From contig JAAUQL010000033.1 of the NCBI GenBank assembly GCA_012033595.1, positions 1 through 53,952 on the forward strand: a stretch of 53,952 nucleotides of DNA, written 5' to 3'. The translations under genes were made by a program, and so were the position numbers. This DNA is from Cyclobacteriaceae bacterium (GTDB taxonomy: Bacteria > Bacteroidota > Bacteroidia > Cytophagales > Cyclobacteriaceae). The notes beneath the pieces were generated by a model that saw only the letters and a list, made by a program, of their open reading frames with translations, was not told the DNA's origin and made no database searches. Positions 37,914 through 47,708 of the stretch are shown one piece after another (within the stretch, counting starts at the first letter, position 1; each line of letters opens with the position of its first letter).

Positions 37914-38651
37914 ATGAAGATATTAGTTTGCATTACCCATGTACCCGATACTACTTCAAAAATCTCCTTTACCGATAATAATACCAAGTTCAATGAGTCC
38001 GGGGTGCAATTTATAATAGGCCCCTACGACGACTACGCCCTGGCAAAAGCAGTAGAATTGAAAGCTACTTTGGGCGCCACGGTCACCGTACTGAATGTGG
38101 GTGAGCCATCAACCGCACCCACCATCAGGAAAGCACTTGCCATAGGAGCTGATGATGCCATCAGAATAAATGCCTATCCGCAAGATGCTATGTTCGTAGC
38201 CCGGCAAATAGCCCATGTAGCAGAACAAAACGGATACGACCTGATTATGATGGGGCGCGAATCTATTGATTACAACAGTGGGGTAGTGCATGGCATTGTG
38301 GGTGCTTTGCTTAGTATCCCTTCCATCTCGCCGGTAATGACCCTGGAAATAGAAGGGGAGACCGTAAAACTGACCAAAGAAATAGAAGGCGGCAAAGAAA
38401 AGGTGGAAAGCAAACTGCCGCTGATAGTAGGATGCCAGGAACCTATTGCAGAGTGGAAAATCCCTAATATGCGCGGTATAATGACAGCACGCAGCAAGCC
38501 ATTGGAAGTAAGGGAACCAGTAGAAACCGACCTAGCCACTGAGGTGGTGAGTTTTGCCAACTTACCGGCCAAAGGCCAGGTAAAACTTATAGATCAGGCC
38601 AATGCTGAAGAACTGATCGATCTGCTTAGAAATGAAGCTAAAGTAATTTGA
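37914..38651 (+). CDS. etfB: electron transfer flavoprotein subunit beta
   Basis: A 245-residue subunit of the ETF heterodimer that takes electrons from acyl-CoA dehydrogenases to the quinone pool. Seen: ICITHVPDTTSKI near the start, the AMP-binding stretch GADDAIRI, MMGRESIDYNSGVVHG and the ETF-beta signature AxSKPLEVRE-type (ARSKPLEVRE). Length normal. It is followed after 23 bases by the alpha subunit. Confidence 0.93.
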   Translation: MKILVCITHVPDTTSKISFTDNNTKFNESGVQFIIGPYDDYALAKAVELKATLGATVTVLNVGEPSTAPTIRKALAIGADDAIRINAYPQDAMFVARQIAHVAEQNGYDLIMMGRESIDYNSGVVHGIVGALLSIPSISPVMTLEIEGETVKLTKEIEGGKEKVESKLPLIVGCQEPIAEWKIPNMRGIMTARSKPLEVREPVETDLATEVVSFANLPAKGQVKLIDQANAEELIDLLRNEAKVI

Positions 38652-38674
38652 ACAACCAACAAACAACTTGAAAT

Positions 38675-39642
38675 ATGTCAATTTTAATTTATGTAGAAGG
38701 TGCCGACGGTGAACTAAAAAAATCTTCGAAAGAAGCTATAGCCTACGCAGCCGAAACAGGAAAAATAACCGGAGATACAGACATTATCGCTGTTGCTATA
38801 GGGCAATACCAGTCTGATAGTCTGGCCGAACTTGGCGCCTACGGAGCTGGCAAAGTTATTCATATAGCCCTCGACGATGATGCTGCCCAACAAATAGCTG
38901 CAAGTGCCGATGCCCTGGCCTATCTGATGCAATCGCAGCAGGCAAACACACTCATCATGACCAAGTCGGCATTTTGTGATAATGTGGGCGGCAGGGTTGC
39001 CGGAATAACAGGCGCCTCCATAGTATCAAGCGTAGTAGCTCTCCCAGAGGTAAGCAATGGTTTTACGGTAAAAAGAGCATTTTTACCGGTAAGGCATATG
39101 CAACGGTAGCCATGAAGGGAGAAAAAAAAGTGCTCGTGGTGAAAAAAAACATAATCGATATATCGCTGACAGCGCACAAGGCAGAAGTACAACAAACAGA
39201 CTATCGCCCAGACCCGGAGGGAAGCATATTTGAAAAAAGCACCGAAAGGCTTACAGCCGAAGGAGACATATTGCTCGATGAAGCAGATATTGTAATCTCC
39301 GGGGGACGCGGGCTGAAAGCGCCGGAAAATTGGGACATGATCGAAGCACTTGCACAAGCATTGGGAGCGGCTACGGCGTGTTCGAAACCTGTATCTGACA
39401 TGGGTTGGCGGCCACATCACGAACATGTAGGCCAGACAGGTGTAAAAGTGAGTCCAAACCTTTATATTGCCGTCGGAATTTCGGGAGCTATACAGCACCT
39501 GGCAGGCGTAAATGCCTCAAAAGTTTTGGTAGCCATCAATAATGACCCCGAAGCACCGTTTTTTAAAGCAGCAGATTATGGCATAGTCGGCGACGCATTC
39601 GATATTGTGCCCAGGCTAACTGCAAAGGTAAAATCGTTATAA
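38675..39642 (+). CDS. etfA: electron transfer flavoprotein subunit alpha, split by a one-base shift
   Basis: About 322 residues. The N-terminal part ([39 protein letters not shown]) and the C-terminal FAD domain ([57 protein letters not shown]) lie in different frames. The break is at 39080-39084; adding one T gives [19 protein letters not shown], the normal connector. Read as a single gene. The FAD-binding residues of the ETF alpha signature are intact. Confidence 0.9.
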
Positions 39643-39656
39643 ACTCATTTTTTTAC

Positions 39657-40259
39657 GTGGACAAAATAAAATTAGAAATACTCGGACTATCATCTAGTCA
39701 ATCGCAAGCGGGTTCTTTTGCCCTGGTTCTGGGTGAAAAGCCCGGCAAAAGAAGATTGCCCATCATCATCGGAATGTTCGAGGCTCAGGCCATTGCCATA
39801 GAAATAGAAAAGATCATCCCCAATAGACCCATGACCCATGATCTGTTCAAATCGTTTGCGGCCAGCTTTGATTTCGTCATCAAAGAAATTCTCATTTCGG
39901 ATCTGAAAGAAGGTGTCTTTTTCGCTAAACTGATTTGTGAAAACGAACATAAAACCATTGAAATAGATTCCAGGCCTTCAGACGCCATCGCCATAGGCCT
40001 GCGTTTCAATGCGCCCATCTATACCTATGAAACCATTCTCACTGAAGCCGGTATTGAATTGTCGGAAGAAGAAGACGAACCGGACATACAGCAGGAACAG
40101 GAAAAAATAAAACCAAAAAAAGAGAAATCGAGCTCAAGCCCGGACAAGCTGAAAGACCTGAAAATGGAAAAATTGCACGATATGCTCAATAAAGCCATAG
40201 AACAAGAAGACTATGAAAAGGCTGCCAAAATTCGTGACGAAATAAACAGGCGGAACTAG
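39657..40259 (+). CDS. bifunctional nuclease (DUF151) family protein with a C-terminal UVR motif
   Basis: A 200-residue protein from GTG 39657. The BFN domain (about residues 1-130) shows LALVLGEKPGKRRLPIIIGMFEAQAIAIE-type sequence (here FALVLGEKPGKRRLPIIIG), KEILISDLKEGVFFA and SRPSDAIAIGLR. Its name comes from reported RNase and DNase activity of plant and bacterial members. A Lys/Glu/Ser linker leads to a UvrB/UvrC-type helix pair (DYEKAAKIRDEINRR, residues 182-200). Start GTG is 14 bases after etfA, so it may be in the etf operon; nupC follows 10 bases on. Confidence 0.85.
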   Translation: MDKIKLEILGLSSSQSQAGSFALVLGEKPGKRRLPIIIGMFEAQAIAIEIEKIIPNRPMTHDLFKSFAASFDFVIKEILISDLKEGVFFAKLICENEHKTIEIDSRPSDAIAIGLRFNAPIYTYETILTEAGIELSEEEDEPDIQQEQEKIKPKKEKSSSSPDKLKDLKMEKLHDMLNKAIEQEDYEKAAKIRDEINRRN

Positions 40260-40269
40260 TCGATAGTCC

Positions 40270-41559
40270 ATGGGCATTCTAAGGGCGTTTTTTGGGCTTT
40301 TGTTTATCGTGAGCGTAGCGTGGGTCTTTTCTAAAGACAAAAAATCCATCAATTGGCGACTAGTGACTGGCGGGCTGCTGCTTCAGGTCACCTTTGGCAT
40401 TTTAATCACTCAGGTAGCCTTTATACGCATTGGTTTTGAGTATGTCAGCAAATTTTTTGTGTATATTATTGACTTTACCAATGCAGGCACCTCCTTTTTA
40501 TTTGGTGATTTGCTGAACAATGACAAGTTCGGTTTCATTTTCGCACTCAATGTGTTGCCTACCATTATCTTCTTTTCCACCCTTTCTGCCGGGCTGTACT
40601 ACCTGGGTATTTTGCAAAAGATCGTCTATGGCTTTGCCTGGGTCATGTCCAAAACCATGAAACTATCCGGGGCAGAAAGCCTCTCTGCGGCAGGCAATAT
40701 CTTCCTGGGTCAAACGGAGGCTCCACTTCTTGTCAGGCCCTTTATCCCTACCATGACCAGGTCGGAGCTCATGTGCCTGATGACCGGCGGCATGGCCACC
40801 ATAGCCGGTGGTGTGTTGGCCGGATATGTGGCCTTTCTGGGTGGCAACGACACCGCAGAACAAACCAGGTATGCGACTTTCCTACTTAGTGCCTCCCTCA
40901 TGAATGCCCCGGCAGCCATCGTTATGGCCAAGGTATTGATTCCCGAAAATCACTATGAAAAGCTTGATCCTAAACTGGAAATAAGCGAAGAAAAAACCGG
41001 TGTAAACCTGATTGACGCACTGGCCCGGGGCGCTTCCGATGGTCTCAGGTTGGCACTCAATGTGGGGGCCATGCTGCTGGCTTTTATCGCCCTAATCGCC
41101 GCCTTCAACTTTGTTTTGAGAGACCTGATCGGAGACCTGACTGGGCTAAATCAGTTTGTGATCAATTCGACAGATGGCGTCTTCGATGGCTTTTCGCTAC
41201 AATATCTCCTGGGAAATATTTTTAGACTTTTTGCCTTTATGATGGGGGTGGATTGGGCAGAAGCATTGCAGGTGGGCAGTTTGCTGGGACAAAAAACGGT
41301 AATCAACGAGTTTGTCGCCTATCTCGACCTGGCCACAATGAAATCGGCCGGGGTGCTAAACAATAAATCACTTGTGATCGCCACCTTTTCGCTGTGCGGT
41401 TTTTCTAATTTTAGTTCCATCGCCATACAAATAGGCGGCATAGGCGGCATGGCGCCCAGCCGGCAGGGAGACATCTCAAAACTCGGTTTGCGGGCCTTGT
41501 TGGCTGCATCCCTGGCTACCATGCTCACCGGCACCATTGCCGGAGCTTTATTGGGGTAA
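40270..41559 (+). CDS. CNT-family nucleoside transporter
   Basis: A 429-residue inner-membrane symporter of the concentrative nucleoside transporter (NupC) family. Family motifs: GQTEAPLLVRPF, MTGGMATIAGGVLAGYVAFLGG, LLSASLMNAPAAIVMAK and SFCGFSNFSSIAIQIGG (here SLCGFSNFSSIAIQIGGIGG). Eight or more hydrophobic helices. It imports nucleosides with H+ or Na+. Separated by 10 bases from the nuclease gene, so a shared transcript is likely, and this would fit nucleotide salvage. Confidence 0.92.
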   Translation: MGILRAFFGLLFIVSVAWVFSKDKKSINWRLVTGGLLLQVTFGILITQVAFIRIGFEYVSKFFVYIIDFTNAGTSFLFGDLLNNDKFGFIFALNVLPTIIFFSTLSAGLYYLGILQKIVYGFAWVMSKTMKLSGAESLSAAGNIFLGQTEAPLLVRPFIPTMTRSELMCLMTGGMATIAGGVLAGYVAFLGGNDTAEQTRYATFLLSASLMNAPAAIVMAKVLIPENHYEKLDPKLEISEEKTGVNLIDALARGASDGLRLALNVGAMLLAFIALIAAFNFVLRDLIGDLTGLNQFVINSTDGVFDGFSLQYLLGNIFRLFAFMMGVDWAEALQVGSLLGQKTVINEFVAYLDLATMKSAGVLNNKSLVIATFSLCGFSNFSSIAIQIGGIGGMAPSRQGDISKLGLRALLAASLATMLTGTIAGALLG

Positions 41560-41585
41560 TAGCGCCAGGGACAAAGCAAATATTC

Positions 41586-42548
41586 TTAGCCAAGATACAA
41601 TCTGCCCTGCCAGGTATTGCGTTCGGCCAGGCGTTTGTCAATCCTGGCTACCAACTCAAAATTTTTCAATCCCCACCTGGGTGCAATAAGCAAGTCGCCC
41701 GGAGTCTGGCTGGCAAAACGCTCCAGAGTAATATCCGGCCTGAGCAATTCAACAAAATCTACGATAAGTTCGATATAGTCCTCCAAACAGAATAGCACAA
41801 ATTCACCAGGATTTTTATGAAATTCTTTGGCAAATGTGGTGTGCTTTACGATTTGCAACTGGTGTAACTTGAGTGAATCGATGGGCAGGTGAGCAAGGCG
41901 GCCAGCATGCGAAAGCAACTCTTCGCGCGATTCGCCCGGCAATCCCAAAATCAGATGACCCCCGGTATGTATGCCCCTGGCTTTGGTCATGGCAATAGCA
42001 TCGATAGTTTCCTGATAGGTATGTTGCCGGTTGATGCGCATCAGGGTTGGATCGAGCGTGCTTTCAATGCCAAATTCTACCGAAATAAAATGTGTTTTGG
42101 CTATGTTGCCGATCAAATCCAAAATTGATTCATTCAAGCAATCAGGTCTGGTGCCAAGCACCAGACCTATGATTTTTTCATGATCTAGCGCTTCCTGGTA
42201 AAGCCGTTTTAAAAGCTGCTCATCTCCATAGGTATTGGAATAAGATTGAAAATAGGCGAGATAGCGCATATCCGGATACTTATTGCTGAAAAAATTCACC
42301 CCCTCATTTATTTGTTGCGTCACCGTGTTCTCAGGTTCGCAATATCCGGGTTTAAATGTATTGTTGTTGCAATAAGCACAACCCTTCCGGCTCTTCGACC
42401 CATCGCGATTGGGGCAGGTAAAGCCGGCATCGATTGATAATTTTTGTACCCTAAAGCCAAATGTCCGTCTGACAAAAGACGGGTAATCATTGTATCTCCG
42501 CTCATGACCCCAGGGATATATTTTGTGTTCTGAATGAAGGATGCTCAT
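41586..42548 (-). CDS. TIGR01212-type radical SAM protein (YhcC-like)
   Basis: A 320-residue radical SAM protein. The cysteine motif is in FTCPNRDGSKSRKGCAYCNN with the C-x-x-C pair GCAYC and the upstream Cys of TCPNRDG, as in the YhcC/TIGR01212 family; GLVLGTRPDC and the HTGGHLILGLPGE motif follow. The substrate is not known. ATG (42548-42546) overlaps the stop of the beta-lactamase gene (ATGA), so the two are translationally coupled. Confidence 0.88.
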   Translation of the reverse strand: MSILHSEHKIYPWGHERRYNDYPSFVRRTFGFRVQKLSIDAGFTCPNRDGSKSRKGCAYCNNNTFKPGYCEPENTVTQQINEGVNFFSNKYPDMRYLAYFQSYSNTYGDEQLLKRLYQEALDHEKIIGLVLGTRPDCLNESILDLIGNIAKTHFISVEFGIESTLDPTLMRINRQHTYQETIDAIAMTKARGIHTGGHLILGLPGESREELLSHAGRLAHLPIDSLKLHQLQIVKHTTFAKEFHKNPGEFVLFCLEDYIELIVDFVELLRPDITLERFASQTPGDLLIAPRWGLKNFELVARIDKRLAERNTWQGRLYLG

Positions 42549-43381
42549 ATGTCCAGGTCGATATCAAACGCTGTTTTGAAGATTTCTTTGGCTATTTCCT
42601 TTCTGGCTTTGGGGTCTGCATCGCTATTGATGTCTATATTATTCACAAAGATGTACGCTTTTCCATCGATTTCGATATAGCCAATATACCAGCCTATGTG
42701 CTGACCCTGAGTTGCCCAACCAGATTTGGCTCTGAATATATACCGATCCGTTTTGTCTTCTATCAGAATATCTTTTACCTGGCCTATGGTATGACGACTG
42801 AATGGAAGTTTTTCCAGCACCAGCTTTTTCAAAAATTCCACTTGTTGTCTGGGAGTAATGCGCAAATCGCCCACCAACCAAAAATCATCTATATTTTTAC
42901 CTGTTTGCGTGTTTCCATATCCCACAGCATCTACCCACTTGTGCATTTGCCCCTCTCCTATTCTTCTGGCCAATTCCTGATAAAACCATACGACAGAGTA
43001 TTGCATGGCAGATCGCATGGTATGGTCGCGGTTCCACTCCTGGACAAAACGCTGCTCTCCATCCCATTCGATCGATTCATCGGCGTTTTGTACAGCGCCG
43101 GTTTCCAGGGCGATCAGAGAGTTGAGTATTTTAAAAGTAGATGCCGGCAAAAAGGGCTGCTCAGCCCGCTGTGCATTATAAACTACGGTGGTGTCATTGG
43201 CCAAATCACATAAAATGAAACATCCCTCCACTTGGTGCCTTTCAAAAGACGAAGTGATGGCGGCACGCAATGAATCGCTTAATATGGTTGATTTTTCCGA
43301 GAAATCAGAAGCATTTTTGTGGGGGCTACAAAGGCTGACAGCAAACAAGATGCTGGAAAAAAAAGCATATTTCAAAAGCAT
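42545..43381 (-). CDS. class D (OXA-like) beta-lactamase
   Basis: A 278-residue serine beta-lactamase with a signal peptide (LKYAFFSSILFAVSLC, possibly a lipoprotein). All class D motifs are present: active-site S81-T-F-K84, S129-V-V (YSVVWFYQEL), Y155-G-N157, W168 in DFWLVGDLRI, and K219-S-G-W222. It would hydrolyse penicillins and possibly carbapenems; this cannot be told from sequence. The gene looks chromosomal: it is flanked by housekeeping genes, coupled to a radical SAM gene, and no mobile element is seen. Its natural role could be intrinsic resistance. Confidence 0.9.
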   Translation of the reverse strand: MLLKYAFFSSILFAVSLCSPHKNASDFSEKSTILSDSLRAAITSSFERHQVEGCFILCDLANDTTVVYNAQRAEQPFLPASTFKILNSLIALETGAVQNADESIEWDGEQRFVQEWNRDHTMRSAMQYSVVWFYQELARRIGEGQMHKWVDAVGYGNTQTGKNIDDFWLVGDLRITPRQQVEFLKKLVLEKLPFSRHTIGQVKDILIEDKTDRYIFRAKSGWATQGQHIGWYIGYIEIDGKAYIFVNNIDINSDADPKARKEIAKEIFKTAFDIDLDI

Positions 43382-43506
43382 ACTAAAAAAGGAAAGTGAA
43401 CAACAAAATTCCTGATTTACAAAACGATCATCAAGCTTTGCGGCAAATCATTTCAATGTCACCGTCCATTTGCCAATAGTTTTGGAAAGTCCAAAGATGG
43501 AGAAAG

Positions 43507-43546
43507 CAAAAAAAGCGCAAGTCATCAACTCTGATCACCTGCGCTT
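43507..43546 (-). terminator. rho-independent terminator of the sugar-enzyme operon
   Basis: On the - strand a long stem (AAGCGCA ... TGCGCTT with paired inner segments, 43513-43546) followed by seven T (A run 43508-43514 on the + strand). It lies about 200 bases beyond the enolase-superfamily stop at 43751 and upstream of the beta-lactamase. Apart from it, 43382-43750 holds no gene that I can support. Confidence 0.75.
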
Positions 43547-43750
43547 CTTCAATTATTCCAATTTTCTTATAATTTCAAAGTTAGTATTAATAATTGTATT
43601 GACAATTATTTAATTATAATTAAACAAAAAAACACGCTTTGCAGCAGAGAATCATTTCACAATGAAAATGAACGTATGTTACATAACCGCACTAAATCCA
43701 GGAGCCCCTACTGCCCTACCCTTCTGGTGAATGTTACACTGCTGTTGCAC

Positions 43751-45168
43751 TCATTTTTGAAAAGGAGGCTGCACCTTTTGCAAATAGTGATCAGAGGGTA
43801 GCAGTATGCCACCGCTTTTAGCATAGTAATCCTTATCCAGCACAAAAATGCCAGCATCAGTTTTGGCCCAGGGGGCATTTGGATAAGGATGGTAGCTCCT
43901 CATCTGGTCCCAATTTTATAATTCTGATGTCCATTGGTCTCCATTAATCCCATTCCGCCCAGTCCCGGAAATGCGGCCAATCTGGATGCCACTATTTTAT
44001 TCCATTCCACCAGAATAGGGTTCACGGTGAGATCGGCACAGAAGCACGGAACATTTTTTTCATAGGCAGCCTGGGCGATTTTCATGGTCATGCTCATGGT
44101 CTTAGCGATAGGTTTTAGCGCTATGGCCTTGTAGCCCATTTCTATTCGTTTGAGTGCATCGTGGTCGGTATGAGCACTTTCATCGGCAGCCAGTCGCACA
44201 TCGATATCGTGCACGTCGATTTCCATTTCTTCCGCAAATGGTTCCTCGATCACGGCGATTTGGTCAAATGCTCCAATTTTTTTGGCATGATCAAGTAGCT
44301 TTAGCAGTGTCTCTTTGTCTTCGTACCGTCCGTTGGCATCAAAATAATATGGCAATTTGCCACTTTGAGTGTGTTCCGTTCGCTTGTCTCCGATAGCCCG
44401 ATGGATGTCACTAAGCCTTTGCATGTCTTTTTCCAGCATTTCGCGCTGCGTACCGGGCTGGCCAATTTTAATTTTCATAAAAAAATAGCCCTGATCTACC
44501 GCCTGGGTAATTTCCGATATGGGAATATTGTATGCCATCAAAGGTATGCTGGCTACCTTATCGTGCTTGTGCGAAAGCGATGGCACATAGGCCTCGGGGA
44601 TGAGCTGGTCAAAATTGCTAAAGCCATTTTCGTTGGCATACATCATCCAGGCGGCATTGTCTAATCCGACCATTGCATTCAGGGCAAAAGTCATCCGCAA
44701 TTCCGGATTGTTTGTCACCTGCTTTGCATAGGCATAGACTTCGTCAAGTATATCGTCCTGCAAATCGATGGGGGTGGAAAATTTGCACCCTTTCACCATC
44801 TGCATCGCCCGCTCAGTGATGCTGTACATGAGGGCGTTTCCTGCTGCTTCGGAATGATTGTCAAATACGCGGGCATCTGACCACAGTACATTTTGCGTAC
44901 ACAGCCCCAATCCGCTATGGCCCTGGGTAGAGCGCATCAGCGATATCGTTTGCCAAATTTCAGACATATATCCTCCTTTGAACCCAAAAGGCCTGACCAG
45001 AGGTTCTCGCTCGAAGTTGCTGTTCACCTCAGCAATGGAAATGGGTTTTGGTGTATTATCTATATGTCCAAATGTCTCAAAATGACCTGCGACTGTCAAT
45101 CCGCTTGCGGCCAAAGTGGCTGTTTTCATAAAATGCCTTCTGCTATGTTTGTATTTAAAAATGTTCAT
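43751..45168 (-). CDS. Tat-exported enolase-superfamily enzyme, C-terminal frame shifted
   Basis: Mandelate racemase/muconate lactonizing family, about 472 residues. A Tat signal (HSRRHFMKTATLAASGLTVAG) precedes the capping domain; the TIM barrel has KIKIG (K-x-K), the metal ligands in FDANGRYE, IEEPFAEE and AADESAHTD, and a later KPIAK stretch. One base is missing in the A run at 43914-43917 (+ strand TTTT): with it, NYKIGTR-stop becomes NYKNWDQMRSYHP, and the protein continues to SDHYLQKVQPPFQK at 43751. Substrate unknown, likely a sugar acid. Its start overlaps the preceding isomerase by 4 bases. Confidence 0.8.
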
Positions 45169-46112
45169 ATCCTGTTCAAATATTTTTTGCTTAGCTCTAC
45201 ATCTTTTTTCAATCTTTCGATAGCTATATCCATTTTTTTGTTTTTTGGCAAGCCTTCCTCCTCTTTCTTTATCAATTCATATTCTGAATGATTTGAAACT
45301 GGCCCCGGTATTTCAAGTGCTTTGAACAGCTCAAAATATCGGTCAAAATCTACCATGCCTTCACCCATTTGGCAATTGTGATGAGTCCATTTGCCATTGA
45401 GATCCTTTTCCCAATAAAAATCCTTCACCACAGTGGTTTTCACATACTCCTTGATCTGCCTCAGGTCGTTTTCCCACGAACGTGCTCCTTCGTACACCGC
45501 GTGCCGGATATCGAACTGGCAGCCTATATGCACAGGATCAAGCCCCTGCAGCGCTGCGGCGAGATCCCAAAGAGAAGCCCCAAATCTGGTTCCTGCATGG
45601 TTTTGATATCCTCCCCAAATCCGGTAATTGGCATTTTTTTCTTCCAGCTTTTTCAGTTGCTCACGAAAGCTGCTCACATTTTTTTCGATAGACATGCCAT
45701 GGTCATAATCGAAGTACCCCATCCGGTAGTACATTACGCCATTGTCAGCCAGGGCTTTGAGCAAATCATCTATTCCTTCTCCGCCAGCATCAGATATATT
45801 GGTAACGGCCATGGGTACGGCGAGCCCATGCTTTTGCAATGTAGCAACCGCAGTGGGCAGTTGCTGACCCGCTTTGGCCGGATCAATGTGGCCACCGGGT
45901 CGTATGGTGAGGTCGGCACCGTCAAACCCTGCGCTTTTCAAGACTATGGCCAGGTCTTCGATGCCGAGCCATTGCAGGTGCTTGGTAAAATAGCAAAGCG
46001 GATGTCGGGGCAAGGTGACATTCGCCAACTTACCAAAAATACTTGTAGAGACTAGAGGCAAAAATGCCCCGGTCAGAGCGATATGCTTCAAAAAGTGGCG
46101 TCTGTTTTCCAT
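45165..46112 (-). CDS. exported sugar phosphate isomerase/epimerase (xylose-isomerase TIM barrel)
   Basis: 315 residues from ATG 46112, which directly follows the Gfo/Idh stop; an ATG at 46187 would overlap that gene heavily. A Tat/Sec-like start (ENRRHFLKHIALTGAFLPLVS) is followed by an AP-endonuclease-2/xylose-isomerase-like barrel: FDGADLTIRPGGHIDPAKAG, MAVTNISDAG, NYRIWGGYQNHAGTRFG, IGCQFDIRHAV, VKDFYWEKD and MGEGMVDF. Metal ligands (E/D/H) are in the expected strand ends. Probable sugar or inositol epimerase or isomerase in the pathway of the two neighbours. Confidence 0.78.
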   Translation of the reverse strand: MENRRHFLKHIALTGAFLPLVSTSIFGKLANVTLPRHPLCYFTKHLQWLGIEDLAIVLKSAGFDGADLTIRPGGHIDPAKAGQQLPTAVATLQKHGLAVPMAVTNISDAGGEGIDDLLKALADNGVMYYRMGYFDYDHGMSIEKNVSSFREQLKKLEEKNANYRIWGGYQNHAGTRFGASLWDLAAALQGLDPVHIGCQFDIRHAVYEGARSWENDLRQIKEYVKTTVVKDFYWEKDLNGKWTHHNCQMGEGMVDFDRYFELFKALEIPGPVSNHSEYELIKKEEEGLPKNKKMDIAIERLKKDVELSKKYLNRI

Positions 46113-46113
46113 A

Positions 46114-47505
46114 TCATATTTTCCATGGTTGACGATAGTCGTACTGCAGCAGTTCATTAGCCGCACTGCTGTTGAGGAATCGTTCATTTACCGCATCCCA
46201 TTGCAAGCGTTCTTTGGTAGCCAGGGCGATATTGGCCAGGTGGGCGAATGAAGTGGAACGGTGGCCGTCTTCGAGTGTGCACAGGGGAACTTTCCTGCTT
46301 TTAACACAATCAAGGAAATTTCGGATCAAATTGCCGGTGCTGTTGCCGCTGCTGCCATCGCTGAGCATTTTATCATCGGCATCATAAGCTTCTGCCTCCA
46401 TTAGCTGCTCCCAATTCTGAAATTGCCCGCTGCTGGTTGGCGCAATGCGATAGCCGCTTTCACTGGCCAGCAGGGTACCTTTGGCGCCCCGCAGTTCTAC
46501 CTCGCCCCAGGGAAATAGCCCCCCGCTGCTTGCTTCATAAATGGAAAAAGACACTACTGCTCCGGAGGCAAATTCATATGTAACCTGCGCTGTATCTGGA
46601 ATATCGCCATCGTGGTCGAGCACATATTGGCCACCATGCGCGCTAATGGCCATTGGTGCCGTTTCACCCATCATCCACCTTATCACATCCATATAGTGCA
46701 CCCCCCAGTTGCCCATTTGCGACGAATAGTCGCTCCACCAGCGAAACATGTAGGGGGCGATGTTGTACTGATGCGGCCTGTAGGCTCTGGGTCCGAGCCA
46801 CATGTCCCAATCGAAATCTTTGGGAGCCGGCTCAGGTTGAAGCTTGCCTATGCCATTGGGAAACAAATTGCTCACCCTGGCAGCGCGAGCCACAGTTACT
46901 TTGCCTATTTTTCCAGACTGGATTTCACCGGACAATTTTTGGTAGGTACGCGAGCCTCGACGATTGAGTCCCACGGCTACCACCTGGCTGCTGGCTGCTT
47001 GCGCCTGCACCATTTTTCGCCCTTCACTTATGGTGGCCGTAAGCGGTTTTTCTACATATACATCTTTGCCGGCTTGTATGGCATGTATGGTTTGCAGGGC
47101 ATGCCAGTGGTCGGGAGTAGCGATGCATACCGCATCAATGTTTTTATCTTCGAGCAGCTTGCGGTAATCTTTGAATTGCTTTGGTGCTTTGGAAAATTTT
47201 TCGCCCATTTTAGGGATTTGACCATTGCGGTCGGCCAAATACCGTGGGTTTACCTCATCGCGCCTGCGCGTGGTGTAGGGCTCATAAACGTCGCATAGTG
47301 CTACCACTTCACAATCGTCGTTTTGCATAAATAAGTTGAGCAACTGCGAACCCCGGTTGCCTACCCCGATAAATCCCATTCGCACTTTATCGACCGGAGC
47401 TTTTTTACCAAGGGTAAATGGTGAGGCCACTAATTTTCCTCCAATGGTCATTGCGGCGGCGGTGGTCGCTGATGCAGTTATAAATTTTCTCCTTGTGGTT
47501 TTCAT
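46114..47505 (-). CDS. Tat-exported Gfo/Idh/MocA-family oxidoreductase
   Basis: A 463-residue NAD(P)-binding oxidoreductase. The start TTRRKFITASATTAAAMTIGG is a twin-arginine signal. Rossmann motif VRMGFIGVGNRGSQLLNLF, then CIATPDHWHALQ, VYVEKPLT (E-K-P) and GVHYMDVIRWMMG are the family landmarks. In Bacteroidota such exported enzymes act on sugars or glycan monomers in the periplasm. It heads an overlapping operon with the isomerase and enolase-superfamily genes. No promoter of the clear TTTG/TAnnTTTG type was found upstream. Confidence 0.85.
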   Translation of the reverse strand: MKTTRRKFITASATTAAAMTIGGKLVASPFTLGKKAPVDKVRMGFIGVGNRGSQLLNLFMQNDDCEVVALCDVYEPYTTRRRDEVNPRYLADRNGQIPKMGEKFSKAPKQFKDYRKLLEDKNIDAVCIATPDHWHALQTIHAIQAGKDVYVEKPLTATISEGRKMVQAQAASSQVVAVGLNRRGSRTYQKLSGEIQSGKIGKVTVARAARVSNLFPNGIGKLQPEPAPKDFDWDMWLGPRAYRPHQYNIAPYMFRWWSDYSSQMGNWGVHYMDVIRWMMGETAPMAISAHGGQYVLDHDGDIPDTAQVTYEFASGAVVSFSIYEASSGGLFPWGEVELRGAKGTLLASESGYRIAPTSSGQFQNWEQLMEAEAYDADDKMLSDGSSGNSTGNLIRNFLDCVKSRKVPLCTLEDGHRSTSFAHLANIALATKERLQWDAVNERFLNSSAANELLQYDYRQPWKI

Positions 47506-47708
47506 ATCTTATTGGGTGTATGTTTAAAAAAAAATTCGTGGTTTAAGTATTTATATATAATCGTCGTAATCCCGGTCTGCTACTGCAGGGACGGATATCG
47601 TTCGCCGCCTGGCTTTTAGCATCTATGCTTCAGAGCGCAATAAGTGTTTTAAAATCAAAAGCGTTGCGACCAACTATAAAACTGAATTGAATTACTTTCG
47701 GCCGTGCA

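Noticed and set aside
39080-39112. Programmed frameshifting in etfA (T run)
   Set aside because: A run of five T could suggest slippage, but the same kind of break occurs in many unrelated genes here; sequence error is the simpler explanation.
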